Source: Lacinutrix sp. Bg11-31 (GTDB lineage Bacteria > Bacteroidota > Bacteroidia > Flavobacteriales > Flavobacteriaceae). From it: a stretch of DNA of 64,000 bases. Below, piece after piece: positions 6,721 through 16,391 of the stretch; positions within the stretch are counted from its first letter, which is position 1, and each line of letters begins with the position of its first letter. The notes under the pieces were generated by a model that saw only the letters and a list, made by a program, of their open reading frames with translations, searched no databases and had not been told where the DNA came from. The DNA lies in the NCBI RefSeq assembly GCF_002831665.1, contig NZ_CP025118.1, forward strand, positions 2,480,001 to 2,544,000, given 5' to 3'. Made by a program: the position numbers and the translations under genes.

Positions 6721-9000
6721 ATGGATAATATTTATTTATTTATGTTGATTGCCATTACGGTTTTAGCAGTAGCTGATATTGTAGTTGGAGTTAGTAACGA
6801 CGCAATTAATTTCTTAAACTCAGCAATTGGTTCAAAAGCCATTTCTATGCGAACTATTATGATAGTAGCTAGTTTAGGTATTTTCATTGGAGCTGTATTC
6901 TCTAGCGGAATGATGGAAGTAGCACGTAAAGGTATTTTTGTCCCTAGCATGTTTAGTTTCGAAGAGATTATGTACATTTTTATGGCTGTAATGATTACAG
7001 ACATTTTATTACTAGATTTCTTTAACACTCTAGGCTTACCTACTTCTACAACAGTTTCTATTGTATTTAATTTGCTAGGTGCTGCAGTTGTAATGTCTTT
7101 AATAAAAATTAATGCTCCAGATAGCACACAAACTTTATCAGATATTAGTAGTTATATTAACACTAAAAAGGCCATTGAAATTATTAGAGGTATTGTAATG
7201 TCCGTTTTTATAGCCTTTACTGTTGGTGCGTTAGTACAATGGATATCTAGACTAGTCTTTACATTTCAGTATGAAAAAAGAATAAAAAACTTTGGTGCCT
7301 TTTTTGGTGCTTTCTGTTTAACAGCCATTACATACTTTATCTTTTTAAAAGGATTAAAAGGATCTCCATATTATAATGAGTTAAAAGATTTTATTGAAGG
7401 CCAAGAAATCCTTATTATCCTTGGCAGCTTTTTACTATGGACAGGTGTTTCGTTTGCATTTCAAGCCGTAACAAAAAAATCAATCTTATTAGTAGTAATC
7501 GCAGTAGGTACTTTTGGTTTAGCATTAGCATTCTCTGGTAACGATTTAGTAAACTTTATTGGTGTACCAATGGCAGCGTATCACTCTTACGAAGCATGGA
7601 TTGCTGGAGGTATGGATAGCACAATGTCTATGTCTATATTAAGCAAAAAAATGCCTGCAGAGCCTTTTCTACTGTTTATTGCTGGTGCAATAATGGTATT
7701 AACATTGTGGTTTTCTAAAAAAGCAAAAACAGTTGCAGAAACAGAGTTAAGTCTATCTCGTCAAGGAGATACCCACGAAAAATTTGAACCAAACATGCTA
7801 TCAAGAGGTGTTGTAAAAGGAACAACTTGGTTATCTAATGCCATAAATTCTATTATACCTAAGTCTCTTCAAGAAAGTATGGGTAAAAGTTTCGAAAAAC
7901 CTGATACTGCTGCTTTAAATAAAGACCAGAGTATAGATGCTCCTGCTTTCGATATGATTAGAGCTTCTGTAAACTTAATGGTTGCTGGTGTATTAATTGC
8001 TATCGCAACCTCAATGAAACTACCTTTGTCTACAACTTATGTAACATTTATGGTTGCTATGGGAACCTCTTTTGCCGATCGTGCTTGGGGAAGAGAAAGT
8101 GCTGTTTACAGAGTTGCTGGTGTATTAAATGTTATTGGTGGTTGGTTTGGTACTGCCTTTGGTGCTTTTGTAGCAGCTGGACTTGTCGTGTTTTTAATAA
8201 ACTGGAACCCACAAGTAATGACTCCTATTTTATTATTAATAACAGCTTTCTTATTAATTAGAAACTACTTATCACACAAAAAATCTTCAAACAAAACAGT
8301 AGAAGAAGATAGCTTAAAAGAAACAGGAAGTAGTTCTGTACAAGGTGTTATACATGAAAGTGCTAGTAATATTGCTAGTGTTGTAAAACGTGGAAACACT
8401 ATTTATAGTAATGCCATTAGAGGTCTTGCAAAACAAGATACTTCGCTACTTAAAAAGAATAAAAAACAAGTCACTAAATTATCTGACGAAGTAGATAGCT
8501 TAAGAGATAACATTTTCTACTTTATTAAAAATTTAGACGAAACAAGTTTAAGAGCGAGTAGTTTTTATATTAATATTTTAGGCTACTTACAAGATATGAC
8601 ACAGTCTTTAGAATACATATCTAAAACAAGTCATAAACACATTAATAATAATCACAAAAACCTTAAATTTAGTCAGATTAAAGAATTAAAAGAAGTTAAT
8701 GATGCATTAGAAGCACTTTTTAATGACACAAAAAATGCTTTCGATTCTAGATCTTTTGAACAAATTGGAGATATTATTGGTCGTAAAAAAGATTTATTTG
8801 ATTTAGTAACTTCTAAAATTGTAAAGCAAGTAGCACGTACAAGAACTGAAGAATCTAGCCCAAAAAACACAACATTATACTTCAGTTTATTACTAGAAAC
8901 TAAAGATTTATTATCGGCAACAATGAACTTACTAGAAGAATATCATGGCTCTCATGATAGTTCTGTAGAAATAGCAACTATTCCTGATACTGAAGAATAG
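6721..9000 (+). CDS. inorganic phosphate transporter, PiT family, with C-terminal PhoU-like domain
   Basis: 759 residues. The membrane part (about 1-520) has the two inverted PHO4 signatures: VVGVSNDAINFLNSAIGSKA near residues 21-40, and SGNDLVNFIGVPMAAYHS in the middle, with many hydrophobic helices. PiT proteins move phosphate, often as a metal-phosphate, across the inner membrane by proton or sodium symport. The last about 220 residues are soluble and helical (ASNIASVVKRGNTIYSNAIRG onward) and resemble the PhoU/DUF47 helical bundle. A fused regulator like this makes the protein much longer than a bare PiT of 350-500 residues. It probably sits in series with the porin just upstream. Confidence 0.9.
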   Translation: MDNIYLFMLIAITVLAVADIVVGVSNDAINFLNSAIGSKAISMRTIMIVASLGIFIGAVFSSGMMEVARKGIFVPSMFSFEEIMYIFMAVMITDILLLDFFNTLGLPTSTTVSIVFNLLGAAVVMSLIKINAPDSTQTLSDISSYINTKKAIEIIRGIVMSVFIAFTVGALVQWISRLVFTFQYEKRIKNFGAFFGAFCLTAITYFIFLKGLKGSPYYNELKDFIEGQEILIILGSFLLWTGVSFAFQAVTKKSILLVVIAVGTFGLALAFSGNDLVNFIGVPMAAYHSYEAWIAGGMDSTMSMSILSKKMPAEPFLLFIAGAIMVLTLWFSKKAKTVAETELSLSRQGDTHEKFEPNMLSRGVVKGTTWLSNAINSIIPKSLQESMGKSFEKPDTAALNKDQSIDAPAFDMIRASVNLMVAGVLIAIATSMKLPLSTTYVTFMVAMGTSFADRAWGRESAVYRVAGVLNVIGGWFGTAFGAFVAAGLVVFLINWNPQVMTPILLLITAFLLIRNYLSHKKSSNKTVEEDSLKETGSSSVQGVIHESASNIASVVKRGNTIYSNAIRGLAKQDTSLLKKNKKQVTKLSDEVDSLRDNIFYFIKNLDETSLRASSFYINILGYLQDMTQSLEYISKTSHKHINNNHKNLKFSQIKELKEVNDALEALFNDTKNAFDSRSFEQIGDIIGRKKDLFDLVTSKIVKQVARTRTEESSPKNTTLYFSLLLETKDLLSATMNLLEEYHGSHDSSVEIATIPDTEE

Positions 9001-9022
9001 ATTACACATTTAAGTATTAAGG

Positions 9023-9055
9023 AAGCCATCATTTTAAAATGATGGCTTTTTTGTT
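9023..9055 (+). terminator. terminator between convergent PiT and chrA
   Basis: Perfect 13-bp inverted repeat AAGCCATCATTTT / AAAATGATGGCTT followed by a T tract on the plus strand. Confidence 0.9.
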
Positions 9056-9063
9056 TTTAAAAA

Positions 9064-10182
9064 TCACAAGAACTCGATTAGAACATAACCAAGTAAAGCT
9101 CCCATTATAATAATCCAAATCGGGCTCACTTTCGTTCTAAAAACTAAAACTGTAGCAATTAAAGCTATTACTATTCCTCTCCAATCTAAGACTGTTTCTT
9201 TAGTCATGACAATTAATACTGAAAGCATAACAGCAACTGCTGCAACATTTACTGCATCTAAAAAATAACGCAGTACTTTAGAGTTTCGCATTTTTGGAAT
9301 AAACGGATTAAGAATTAAGACAAACAAAAAAGAAGGCAAAAACATTCCAGTTGTTGCTGCTAATGCTCCTGTAAATCCAGAAAGTTGATAGCCAATAAAA
9401 GTAGATGTTGATAATACAGGACCAGGTGTAAACTGCCCTACAGCAATAGCATCTATTAATTCTGTTCTAGTTAACCAGCCTCTTGTAACTAACTCTGCAT
9501 CTAAATAAGCAAATAACACATAACCACTTCCATATAAAATGGCGCCTACTTTTAAAAACACTAAGAAAATTTTTAATGTAGATAGTTTTGTTAATGCCAA
9601 ACCAGAAGAAAAAAGCATTGGCGAAAAACTATTTAAGCTTGTTGTCTTTTTTTCTTTAATATAAAAATATAGCATACCTAAAACTCCTGCGCTTAAAAGC
9701 GCTGTAATTTCATTTACACCTAGTAGTGTAACAATTAAAACTAACACGCCTAAAACAGTTAATTCTGTAGTTTTAACAGCTTTCTTGCCTAGCTTTAATA
9801 CAGCAGAAGCTATAATAGCTAATACCGCTGGTTTAATACCAAATATAAATGGTGCTACTTCTGGCAACTCACCATATTTAACATATAAGTATGCCAATAA
9901 AGCTGTTATTACTATTGCTGGAAAAATAAAAGATATACCTGCTACAAAAAGCCCTTTCTTTCCAGCGCGTTCGTAACCACAATGCATAGTCATTTCGGTA
10001 GAGTTTGGTCCTGGAATTAAATTAGTAGTCCCAATAAGATCTAAAAAATAATCTCGCGTCATCCATTTTCTTTTTGTTACAACCTCATCTTCCATCATAG
10101 CAATATGAGCTGCTGGACCACCAAAAGCAAAACATCCTAATTTAAAAAATACTTGTGCAACTTCTTTAAGCTTATTATTCAT
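9064..10182 (-). CDS. chrA: chromate transporter family protein (long-chain, two CHR domains)
   Basis: 372 residues with about 10-12 membrane helices in two homologous halves. Each half begins with the CHR-family signature: FFKLGCFAFGGPAAHIAMME near residues 12-31, and the GYVLFAYLDAE...GQFTPGPV region in the second half; the first half has the matching GTTNLIPGPNSTEM. Long-chain ChrA proteins export chromate, driven by the membrane potential, and are found in many bacteria with no chromate exposure. No chrB-like regulator is adjacent. The gene converges on the PiT gene and diverges from the OmpA lipoprotein gene. Confidence 0.88.
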   Translation of the reverse strand: MNNKLKEVAQVFFKLGCFAFGGPAAHIAMMEDEVVTKRKWMTRDYFLDLIGTTNLIPGPNSTEMTMHCGYERAGKKGLFVAGISFIFPAIVITALLAYLYVKYGELPEVAPFIFGIKPAVLAIIASAVLKLGKKAVKTTELTVLGVLVLIVTLLGVNEITALLSAGVLGMLYFYIKEKKTTSLNSFSPMLFSSGLALTKLSTLKIFLVFLKVGAILYGSGYVLFAYLDAELVTRGWLTRTELIDAIAVGQFTPGPVLSTSTFIGYQLSGFTGALAATTGMFLPSFLFVLILNPFIPKMRNSKVLRYFLDAVNVAAVAVMLSVLIVMTKETVLDWRGIVIALIATVLVFRTKVSPIWIIIMGALLGYVLIEFL

Positions 10183-10333
10183 TATTTGCTTTATAGTTTT
10201 AAAAGTATGAATATAATTAATCTATTGATAAACTAAACAGATTCCTATTTGTTAAAATTTATTTAAAATCTAAATTCTAAGAAGTCTACAAATACAAATT
10301 CAACGTAACTATATAAAACTCTAAAACTTAATT

Positions 10334-11191
10334 ATGACTATTAAAAAAACAGCAATCTCAGTATTCGCATTTATTATTTTAGCAAGTTGTGTTTCAAAAA
10401 AGAAATACGTTGCATTAGAACAAGAAAAAGGAGAAGTAATTAGTGAACTAACTAAGACTAAGGTTGAAAAAGAAGAACTTGAAGCAAAATTTGCTAAAAT
10501 TGAAGCTCGTGTAAGCGATTACAATGCAAAAATTAATTCTCTAGTTACAGACAACGAAGGTTTACAGTTGGAAAACGATAGCAAACTTGATATTTCACCA
10601 GATGGTACAGTAGCTTCAAATTTAACTAAACAGCAAATGCGTAACACATTAACTAAAGTAGATCCTTACAAATTGAGTCAGGCTAGAACTTTAAAAGATT
10701 CTATGAATCTTGCTGTAGAATACAGTTTAAATCGTGTAATTGATACAAGTTCTTTAAATGAAGATGAAGATATCTCTGTAAATATTAACGAAACTGTAGT
10801 TATGATTTCTATTAGTGATAAAATGCTTTTTAACAGCGGAAGCTACAAATTAAGCAATAAAGCTAACGGTATTTTACAAAAATTAGCAGATGTTATTAAC
10901 TCTGAACCAAGCATAGATGTTATGGTAGAAGGCCATACAGATGCAAGATCTATTAGTACTGCTAAAGTTTCAGATAACTGGGATTTAAGTGTTTTAAGAG
11001 CAACATCTGTCGTAAGAAAATTACAAAACAGCTTTAATGTATCTCCAGAAAAATTAATCGCTTCTGGACGTAGTAGTTACCAACCGTTAACAGATAACGA
11101 CTCTAGAGAGGGACGTTCTAAAAACAGACGTACTAGAATAATTCTACTTCCAAATATCGATAAGTTTTTTGCTTTAATGGCATCGAACTAA
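10334..11191 (+). CDS. OmpA-family peptidoglycan-binding lipoprotein
   Basis: 285 residues. The N-terminus MTIKKTAISVFAFIILASC is a lipoprotein signal with lipobox Cys 19. A Lys/Glu-rich coiled coil follows (about residues 25-85, EQEKGEVISELTKTKVEKEE). The C-terminal half is an OmpA-like domain with MLFNSGSYKLSNKANGILQKL, VEGHTDARSI and the NRRTRIIL ending, which holds the peptidoglycan-binding Asp/Arg positions. The protein should tether the outer membrane to peptidoglycan. Single-gene transcript with its own terminator. Confidence 0.9.
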   Translation: MTIKKTAISVFAFIILASCVSKKKYVALEQEKGEVISELTKTKVEKEELEAKFAKIEARVSDYNAKINSLVTDNEGLQLENDSKLDISPDGTVASNLTKQQMRNTLTKVDPYKLSQARTLKDSMNLAVEYSLNRVIDTSSLNEDEDISVNINETVVMISISDKMLFNSGSYKLSNKANGILQKLADVINSEPSIDVMVEGHTDARSISTAKVSDNWDLSVLRATSVVRKLQNSFNVSPEKLIASGRSSYQPLTDNDSREGRSKNRRTRIILLPNIDKFFALMASN

Positions 11192-11215
11192 TTGAAGTGA
11201 AAATTATATATTTAT

Positions 11216-11248
11216 AAAAAAAGCCATCTCAATTGAGATGGCTTTTTT
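11216..11248 (+). terminator. intrinsic terminator after the OmpA lipoprotein
   Basis: AAAAAAAGCCATCTCAA / TTGAGATGGCTTTTTT, a near-perfect A/T-flanked hairpin. It can also end the convergent transcript of the 11269-12222 gene. Confidence 0.9.
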
Positions 11249-11268
11249 GTACAAAATAAAGACTTTCT

Positions 11269-12222
11269 TTAAGCTGCCTTATCAATATCTAGAGAATTAA
11301 AACCTAATATTTCTTTAATCGAAGTCATAGCAACTTCAATCATAGAATTATATAATGGTTCGCCATCTACATATTCTAATAATTTAGAGACATTTATAAT
11401 AGGTCTCATACGACTCCTGTCCTTTGTGTAAAATATTTTAGTAGAACCATTACAACTAATCTCAAATGAAACATCGTCAATTCCATTAATATTCATAAAA
11501 TTGATCTTATCATGTTCATTTGACTCAGAAAAGAATAGATTATATAATTCATTCTTAATAACGTATATCTCTGTCTTGCTCTTAAACTTAATCTCTCTTG
11601 CAGATTGAGAAACTAAATCCGTAGCGACCTCCCTAAATAAGGATAATTGCACTGGCTCTTTAAAAGTGTTTTCAATTAACCTTACTTTCTTAAGCTTACC
11701 ATTAATAATAAAATTAGATAAGTAATTATAATTTAAAGCAGGTGTTAGGACAATTCTATAGTCATTATAGCCAGCAGATTTTAAGAATGTTTGTAATTGT
11801 CTTTCAAACATTATTTTAACACCATGTTTTGCTTTAGTTTCAAAAACTACATATCCATACTTTGAATTTTTAGGGATATAGCATAATGAAAATAGTTTTC
11901 TTGTTATTAACTCTGTATTACTAACTTTGTAATTTAAAGTATTAGTCTCTCCATTTCTTATTTCAGGTTCATCGCCTGTGTAAGCAGAATCAAAATGTGT
12001 GATTAGCATCCTTTCTGTTCTTAAAAAATCGATTTCAGAACTAATAGAAAAAACTCTTTTGTTTCCTTGACTGTCCATATAGTCAGCCTTATTCTTTCTT
12101 AAAGAATAATAAGACTGATTACAAACTTCTAATAAATCGTTTTCACCATTGAAATGACTTAAGACTTGTTCTTCTTTAGCTTTGTTAACGAGTGCCACTC
12201 GAAAAATAATAAATGTTTCCAT
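11269..12222 (-). CDS. protein of unknown function, 317 residues
   Basis: No family recognised. It starts METFIIFRVALVNKAKEEQVL and has no signal peptide or membrane segment, so it is probably cytoplasmic. Alternating strands (YGYVVFETKAKHGVKIMFERQLQTFL, then a FIINGKLKKVRLIE motif followed by a Lys/Arg-rich stretch) loosely recall accessory proteins that occur alone or in defence-related loci, but this is only an impression. The gene is isolated: a terminator lies downstream and 480 bp without genes lie upstream, unlike the tightly packed neighbours, which fits an acquired gene. Confidence 0.6.
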   Translation of the reverse strand: METFIIFRVALVNKAKEEQVLSHFNGENDLLEVCNQSYYSLRKNKADYMDSQGNKRVFSISSEIDFLRTERMLITHFDSAYTGDEPEIRNGETNTLNYKVSNTELITRKLFSLCYIPKNSKYGYVVFETKAKHGVKIMFERQLQTFLKSAGYNDYRIVLTPALNYNYLSNFIINGKLKKVRLIENTFKEPVQLSLFREVATDLVSQSAREIKFKSKTEIYVIKNELYNLFFSESNEHDKINFMNINGIDDVSFEISCNGSTKIFYTKDRSRMRPIINVSKLLEYVDGEPLYNSMIEVAMTSIKEILGFNSLDIDKAA

Positions 12223-12635
12223 TATGTTTCTCTTGTTTTCAGTTCTTGAATTCTTTTATTAACAAGAACCTGTTGATAATTAATTCGTCTTAAAACCCTT
12301 ATTAATACTGAGTTTTTATGACTAATCTTTTTTTAAGAAATATTTAACTTGGCAAGAAGAATCAAATTTTGTTTATTTTTTTGTTTCTTTGAAGAAGAAA
12401 GTAAGAGATTTTAATCTCGTATTTTTTAATACAAAATAGGCCGCAAACCAATTATTGTAAAAAAAGCCAAGAGGGATGTTTCTTAATGTCCCTTTTTTCA
12501 GTACTTATCTTCAGCTTTATTATTATCTACATATACCTTCTTTATTAATTTCCATTTTTACAAACTCTTTAAAAAAATACATAAAAAACTGATATACAGT
12601 TATTTATTGTCGTTTTTCCTTTTCAATTTACGCAC
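12223..12635. other. gene-free stretch, no clear element
   Basis: AT-rich intergenic DNA between the unknown gene and the nrdA terminator. I see a weak inverted repeat (AGGGA / TCCCT around 12470-12495, followed by T on the plus strand) and a GAGATT / AATCTC pair near 12410, but no open frame with a plausible start. The promoter of the 12222 gene must lie at its left edge. Confidence 0.5.
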
Positions 12636-12674
12636 TAAAAAAAGTGCCTTGAATTGTCTTTATCAAGGCACTTC
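12636..12674 (-). terminator. terminator of the nrdB-nrdA operon
   Basis: Read on the minus strand: AAGTGCCTTGA / TCAAGGCACTT with a loop of about 10 bases, followed by seven T. It lies 30 bp beyond the nrdA stop codon. Confidence 0.9.
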
Positions 12675-12703
12675 TATATTTAATTTCAATAAAATCTTAC
12701 TAA

Positions 12704-14497
12704 TTATCCTTCACAACTAGCACACTCTTTCTTTTGCTTGAATTTCTGTGCTGCATTCATACTGTGTTGGTAATACAGAGATTTAACTCCTAGTTTCCAA
12801 GCTGTAACATATATATTATTAATCTCTTTAACTGGCATATCTGGATGCACCATTATGTTTAAAGATTGTCCTTGATCTATATGGTTTTGTCTATTTGCTG
12901 CTTGATAGATTAATGTCATTTGGTCTATTTCAGAATAGGTTTTAAACACCTCTTTTTCCTGATCTGTAAGTCCTTCTAAATGCTGTACAGAACCATCATA
13001 ATCGCGTATACTCTTCCAGGTATCTACAGTGTTTAATCCTTTTTCTTTTAAAAGATCTACCAAAAACGGGTTTTTAATAGTCGTTTTTATTTTTGCTATA
13101 TCTTTTACATAACAGTTAGACCAAATTGGCTCAATACCTTGAGATACTTGTCCTAAAATAAAAGCAGATGATGTTGTTGGTGCTACTGCATTTAATGTAG
13201 TATTACGTCTTCCGTATCCTTTTAATACTTCTGGCTCGCCAAATAACTCCGCTAATCCTTCTGATGCTTTAATAGACTTTTCTTGAATGGTTTTAAATAT
13301 TTCACTATTTAAATTAAATGCTTCTTGACTATCGAAAGGCAACATTTTAGATTGTAATAAAGAGTGCCATCCTAAAGCACCTAAACCTAAAGCTCTGTTT
13401 TCTTTAGAGAAATTATAAGCTTTCTCCATGAACATGAATGTTTGCCTATCGTCTCTATTATCTGAATCTCTATAATCTTCTAACTTAGTAATAAACTCTT
13501 CTAAAACGGCATCTAAAAACTGCACCATAGTTTCTACTGCATCTGTATCTTTCCACTTATCGTAATGTAATACGTTTATAGAAGACAATACACATACAAA
13601 AGACCATCTTTCGTTTGTAGGCAACATGATTTCCGAACACAAATTACTTGCGTAAATTTCATGATTTTTATCTTGGTACACATCTGGAGCTGCATTATTA
13701 GCATTATCTCTAAAGAAGATATAAGGGTAACCTATCTCTCCTCTACGTTGTAATACTTTTGCCCAAACTGCTCTTTTTTCTTGATCTCCATCAATCATTT
13801 CTTGCATCCAGTCGTTTCCAACGGTTACACCATGTGTTAACTCTTGTATTGGATTTCCTTCTGTACCTATTTCTAAAAACTCACCAATATCTTGATGCTC
13901 GATAGGTAAATATGGAGAAAAACGACCTCTTCTTACAGAACCTTGACTTACTACATCTACCATTTTTTCAAACAGTTGCATGATATGTACAGCTCCAGAA
14001 GATTCTCCGTTATTTTTAACAGGAGCACCTCTATGGCGTAATTTACCAAAGTAACCAGAAGTACCACCTCCTAATTTAGACATCATTCCTACTTCAGACT
14101 GCGTATATAGAATATCTCCCATATCGTCATCTATATGCGAACCAAAACAACTAATTGGTAAACCTCTCTTTTTACCAAAGTTAGACCACACTGGAGAAGC
14201 TAATGAGTAATAGCCTTCTGCCATATAACCATAAAACTTATCTGCAAAACCATCTATTTTTAAAATAGATTCTGCATTTTCTGCAATTTCTCTAATACGT
14301 TCTTCTGGAGTTGTATCACCTGTTAGATAACCTGAAGCTAGAAATTTACGACTGTTTTCTGTTAACCATTTTATTTCTGGTTGTTTACTAGCTTCTTTTA
14401 GGGTTTCTTTTCTAGCGTTAATTAATTCATCGTTGTTAGATGTTTTAGCCTCTTGGCCTAGATTTGCTTCGGTGTTTTGTTTTGTTTGGTTGCTCAT
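12704..14497 (-). CDS. nrdA: ribonucleoside-diphosphate reductase, alpha (catalytic) subunit, without ATP-cone
   Basis: 597 residues, shorter than the roughly 760 of E. coli NrdA because the N-terminal ATP-cone is missing; the catalytic barrel starts soon after WLTENSRKFL. Active-site parts are visible: first redox Cys in PISCFGSHIDDD, the radical-site NLCSEIMLPT, the tyrosine pair in SLYYQHS, and the C-terminal shuttle pair ECASCEG. The enzyme reduces NDPs to dNDPs for DNA synthesis. It follows nrdB with a 2-bp gap. The allosteric ATP-cone has instead moved to the beta subunit, so overall activity control probably acts through NrdB. Confidence 0.95.
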   Translation of the reverse strand: MSNQTKQNTEANLGQEAKTSNNDELINARKETLKEASKQPEIKWLTENSRKFLASGYLTGDTTPEERIREIAENAESILKIDGFADKFYGYMAEGYYSLASPVWSNFGKKRGLPISCFGSHIDDDMGDILYTQSEVGMMSKLGGGTSGYFGKLRHRGAPVKNNGESSGAVHIMQLFEKMVDVVSQGSVRRGRFSPYLPIEHQDIGEFLEIGTEGNPIQELTHGVTVGNDWMQEMIDGDQEKRAVWAKVLQRRGEIGYPYIFFRDNANNAAPDVYQDKNHEIYASNLCSEIMLPTNERWSFVCVLSSINVLHYDKWKDTDAVETMVQFLDAVLEEFITKLEDYRDSDNRDDRQTFMFMEKAYNFSKENRALGLGALGWHSLLQSKMLPFDSQEAFNLNSEIFKTIQEKSIKASEGLAELFGEPEVLKGYGRRNTTLNAVAPTTSSAFILGQVSQGIEPIWSNCYVKDIAKIKTTIKNPFLVDLLKEKGLNTVDTWKSIRDYDGSVQHLEGLTDQEKEVFKTYSEIDQMTLIYQAANRQNHIDQGQSLNIMVHPDMPVKEINNIYVTAWKLGVKSLYYQHSMNAAQKFKQKKECASCEG

Positions 14498-14499
14498 AT

Positions 14500-15774
14500 T
14501 TAAAATAGGTCGTCGCTAGTTATACTTTTTGTTCTTTTACTATAATTTATTGATCGCTTAACAAAGAAATCTCCATGTTTAGTTCCAATTATCTCGTCGT
14601 CAAACCATTCGGTTTGTGCAATTAATTTTTCGTTTACTTCAAATACTTTTTCAATTCCAATACTTTCTAAAGAGTTGTTAAAACGGTTTTTAAGAAACTC
14701 GTTAATAACGTCTTTCGGTAAGAAATCTAATTCGCCTGCTTCGAAAATCCAGTCTACAATATTACTTTCAGACTCAAATGCTTCTTTACATAAATCTTGT
14801 ACTTGAGCTGCGTGTTCTGCATCAAACCATGTTGGGTTTTCGTCTTTAATTATTTTAAGAATATCAATCCCAAAATCACCATGAATTTGTTCTTCTTTAG
14901 AAGTTGCTTCAACTACATTAGACACACCTTTAAGCATGTTTTTATGCTTATTGAAAGCCATAATTATTAAAAACTGAGAAAATAAAGACACATGCTCTAT
15001 AAACAGTGAGAATAATAAAATAGATTCTGCAAATTCTTTATTGTCTTCGCTTTTTGCGTTTTTTAATGCTGTTTCTAAATACTGAACACGACGCATTATT
15101 ACCGGTTTCTTTTTTAGGTTTTTAAACTCATTGTTTAATCCTAAAATTTCTAACAAATGCGAATAAGCATCATGATGTCTAACTTCACTTTCTGCAAAAG
15201 TAGCCCCTACAGATCCTATTTCTGGCTTAGGCATTTTATTATACAAATCTCCCCAAAAACTTTTAACTGCAACTTCTATTTGCGAAATTGCTAGCATTGT
15301 GTTTTTAATAGCATTTTGCTCTACTATGGTTAATTTTGTTTTAAAGTCTTGTATATCACTTGTGAAATTAAACTCAGAGTGAATCCAGTAAGAGTGTCTA
15401 ATAGCATCTACATAATCATTAAGTGCTGGGTACTCGTAAGGTTTTAAGTTTATACGTTTTTCAAAAATATTTGTTTTTCTATTTCTAGTTTGCTCATCTC
15501 TATATAATATATAAGCTTTTGCAACATTAGGGAATTGACTTCCCATTAGTTTTTCTTCAACTAGATCTTGTACCTGCTCTACAGTTGGCACATATTTATA
15601 ATCCTTTTCCTTTCTATCTAATAACGTTTTTAAAACGCTTACAGAAATTGAATTCGCATCTTCTTTTGTTCCGTTACCTACAGAAAGCATTGCTTTTTCA
15701 ATAGCATTAGAGATTTTATTTAAAACAAAAGGGCTTGTTTCGTAATCTCTTTTTATAATTTGTGTAATCTCCAT
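14500..15774 (-). CDS. nrdB: ribonucleoside-diphosphate reductase, beta subunit, with N-terminal ATP-cone
   Basis: 424 residues from MEITQIIKRDYE; an upstream in-frame Met at 15825 adds 17 residues that do not belong to the cone. Residues 1 to about 95 are an ATP-cone, normally found on NrdA. The ferritin-like core keeps the metal ligands in SEVRHHDAYSHLL (Glu, His and the radical-site Tyr), FIEHVSLFSQ and EEQIHGDFG. The same arrangement was characterised in Leeuwenhoekiella blandensis, where dATP acts on NrdB oligomer state and the cofactor contains manganese; by analogy that may hold here. First gene of a two-gene operon. Confidence 0.95.
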   Translation of the reverse strand: MEITQIIKRDYETSPFVLNKISNAIEKAMLSVGNGTKEDANSISVSVLKTLLDRKEKDYKYVPTVEQVQDLVEEKLMGSQFPNVAKAYILYRDEQTRNRKTNIFEKRINLKPYEYPALNDYVDAIRHSYWIHSEFNFTSDIQDFKTKLTIVEQNAIKNTMLAISQIEVAVKSFWGDLYNKMPKPEIGSVGATFAESEVRHHDAYSHLLEILGLNNEFKNLKKKPVIMRRVQYLETALKNAKSEDNKEFAESILLFSLFIEHVSLFSQFLIIMAFNKHKNMLKGVSNVVEATSKEEQIHGDFGIDILKIIKDENPTWFDAEHAAQVQDLCKEAFESESNIVDWIFEAGELDFLPKDVINEFLKNRFNNSLESIGIEKVFEVNEKLIAQTEWFDDEIIGTKHGDFFVKRSINYSKRTKSITSDDLF

Positions 15775-16330
15775 ATTTCTTATATTAATAGCTAAAGTGA
15801 CACGAGAACGCTTAGTGTCATTCAATTTTAATGGTTAATCTGTAAAAATGGTTTAAAATTTTCCTTTTAAAAGGAATAATATGGTGAGCTTTCTAAAAAA
15901 ATTAATTTCTATTTCTATTTAAGAACATAAAAAATGTACTCTTTTTGCCCTCAACAAAGATTGCTAATTGTAGCTTAAAAAGAAAGGTCCTTTTGTAAAC
16001 GTTTTCAACAAGTTTTTAACAAAACGGTAAAGCCCTTTGTTTTAGGGCGTTCTCTATAAAATATGTAAATAATTGATTTTTAATTAGTTGAAATAATCAT
16101 AATCTCTTAGCAGCAGTGAAATAAGCATTCTTGATTTTTTTTTAATCACACTTATTTTGCTATAAAACTTAATTAAAATATTGAATGATATTTATGTAAA
16201 GACTTTAATCGATGATTTTGACAAATTAACGATACAACTACTTTATAAAATTAAAACAGAAGTCCACTTCTTGAAAAACAACATTAAAAATTTAAATGCA
16301 AGAATATTGTACATACTACTTTATAATTTC
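15775..16330. other. long AT-rich intergenic region upstream of nrdB
   Basis: Must hold the minus-strand nrdB promoter. Visible items: an AT-rich palindrome TTCCTTTTAAAAGGAA (about 15871-15886); a GCCCT / AGGGC hairpin (about 16033-16050) with no T tract; and AAAACGGTAAAG (16021), whose inverse complement occurs at 16445. A 73-codon TTG-start frame at 16181-16402 is low-complexity (Lys/Asn/Ile) and runs into a terminator, so I do not call it a gene. No NrdR-type box is recognisable. Confidence 0.4.
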
Positions 16331-16391
16331 AAAAAAAAAAAAAATCTAAAAAAAAAAAAAAAAAATGAGCAACACATTGTGTTGCTCATTT
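16331..16391 (-). terminator. strong minus-strand terminator with no known gene upstream
   Basis: Stem TGAGCAACACA / TGTGTTGCTCA (16365-16391). On the minus strand it is followed by about 17 T and, after a short break, 13 more T; on the plus strand only TTTT follows. No minus-strand gene exists between 16391 and 17400. A second hairpin, AAAGCAAC / GTTGCTTT (16422-16448), lies just before it on the minus strand, and TATATTTA near 16480 (minus strand) could be a promoter element. Together they could delimit a roughly 130-nt small RNA. Confidence 0.6.

Noticed and set aside
6721..9000. Separate PhoU gene at the end of the PiT gene
   Set aside because: The PhoU-like part is in one continuous frame with the transporter; no internal stop or start suggests two genes.
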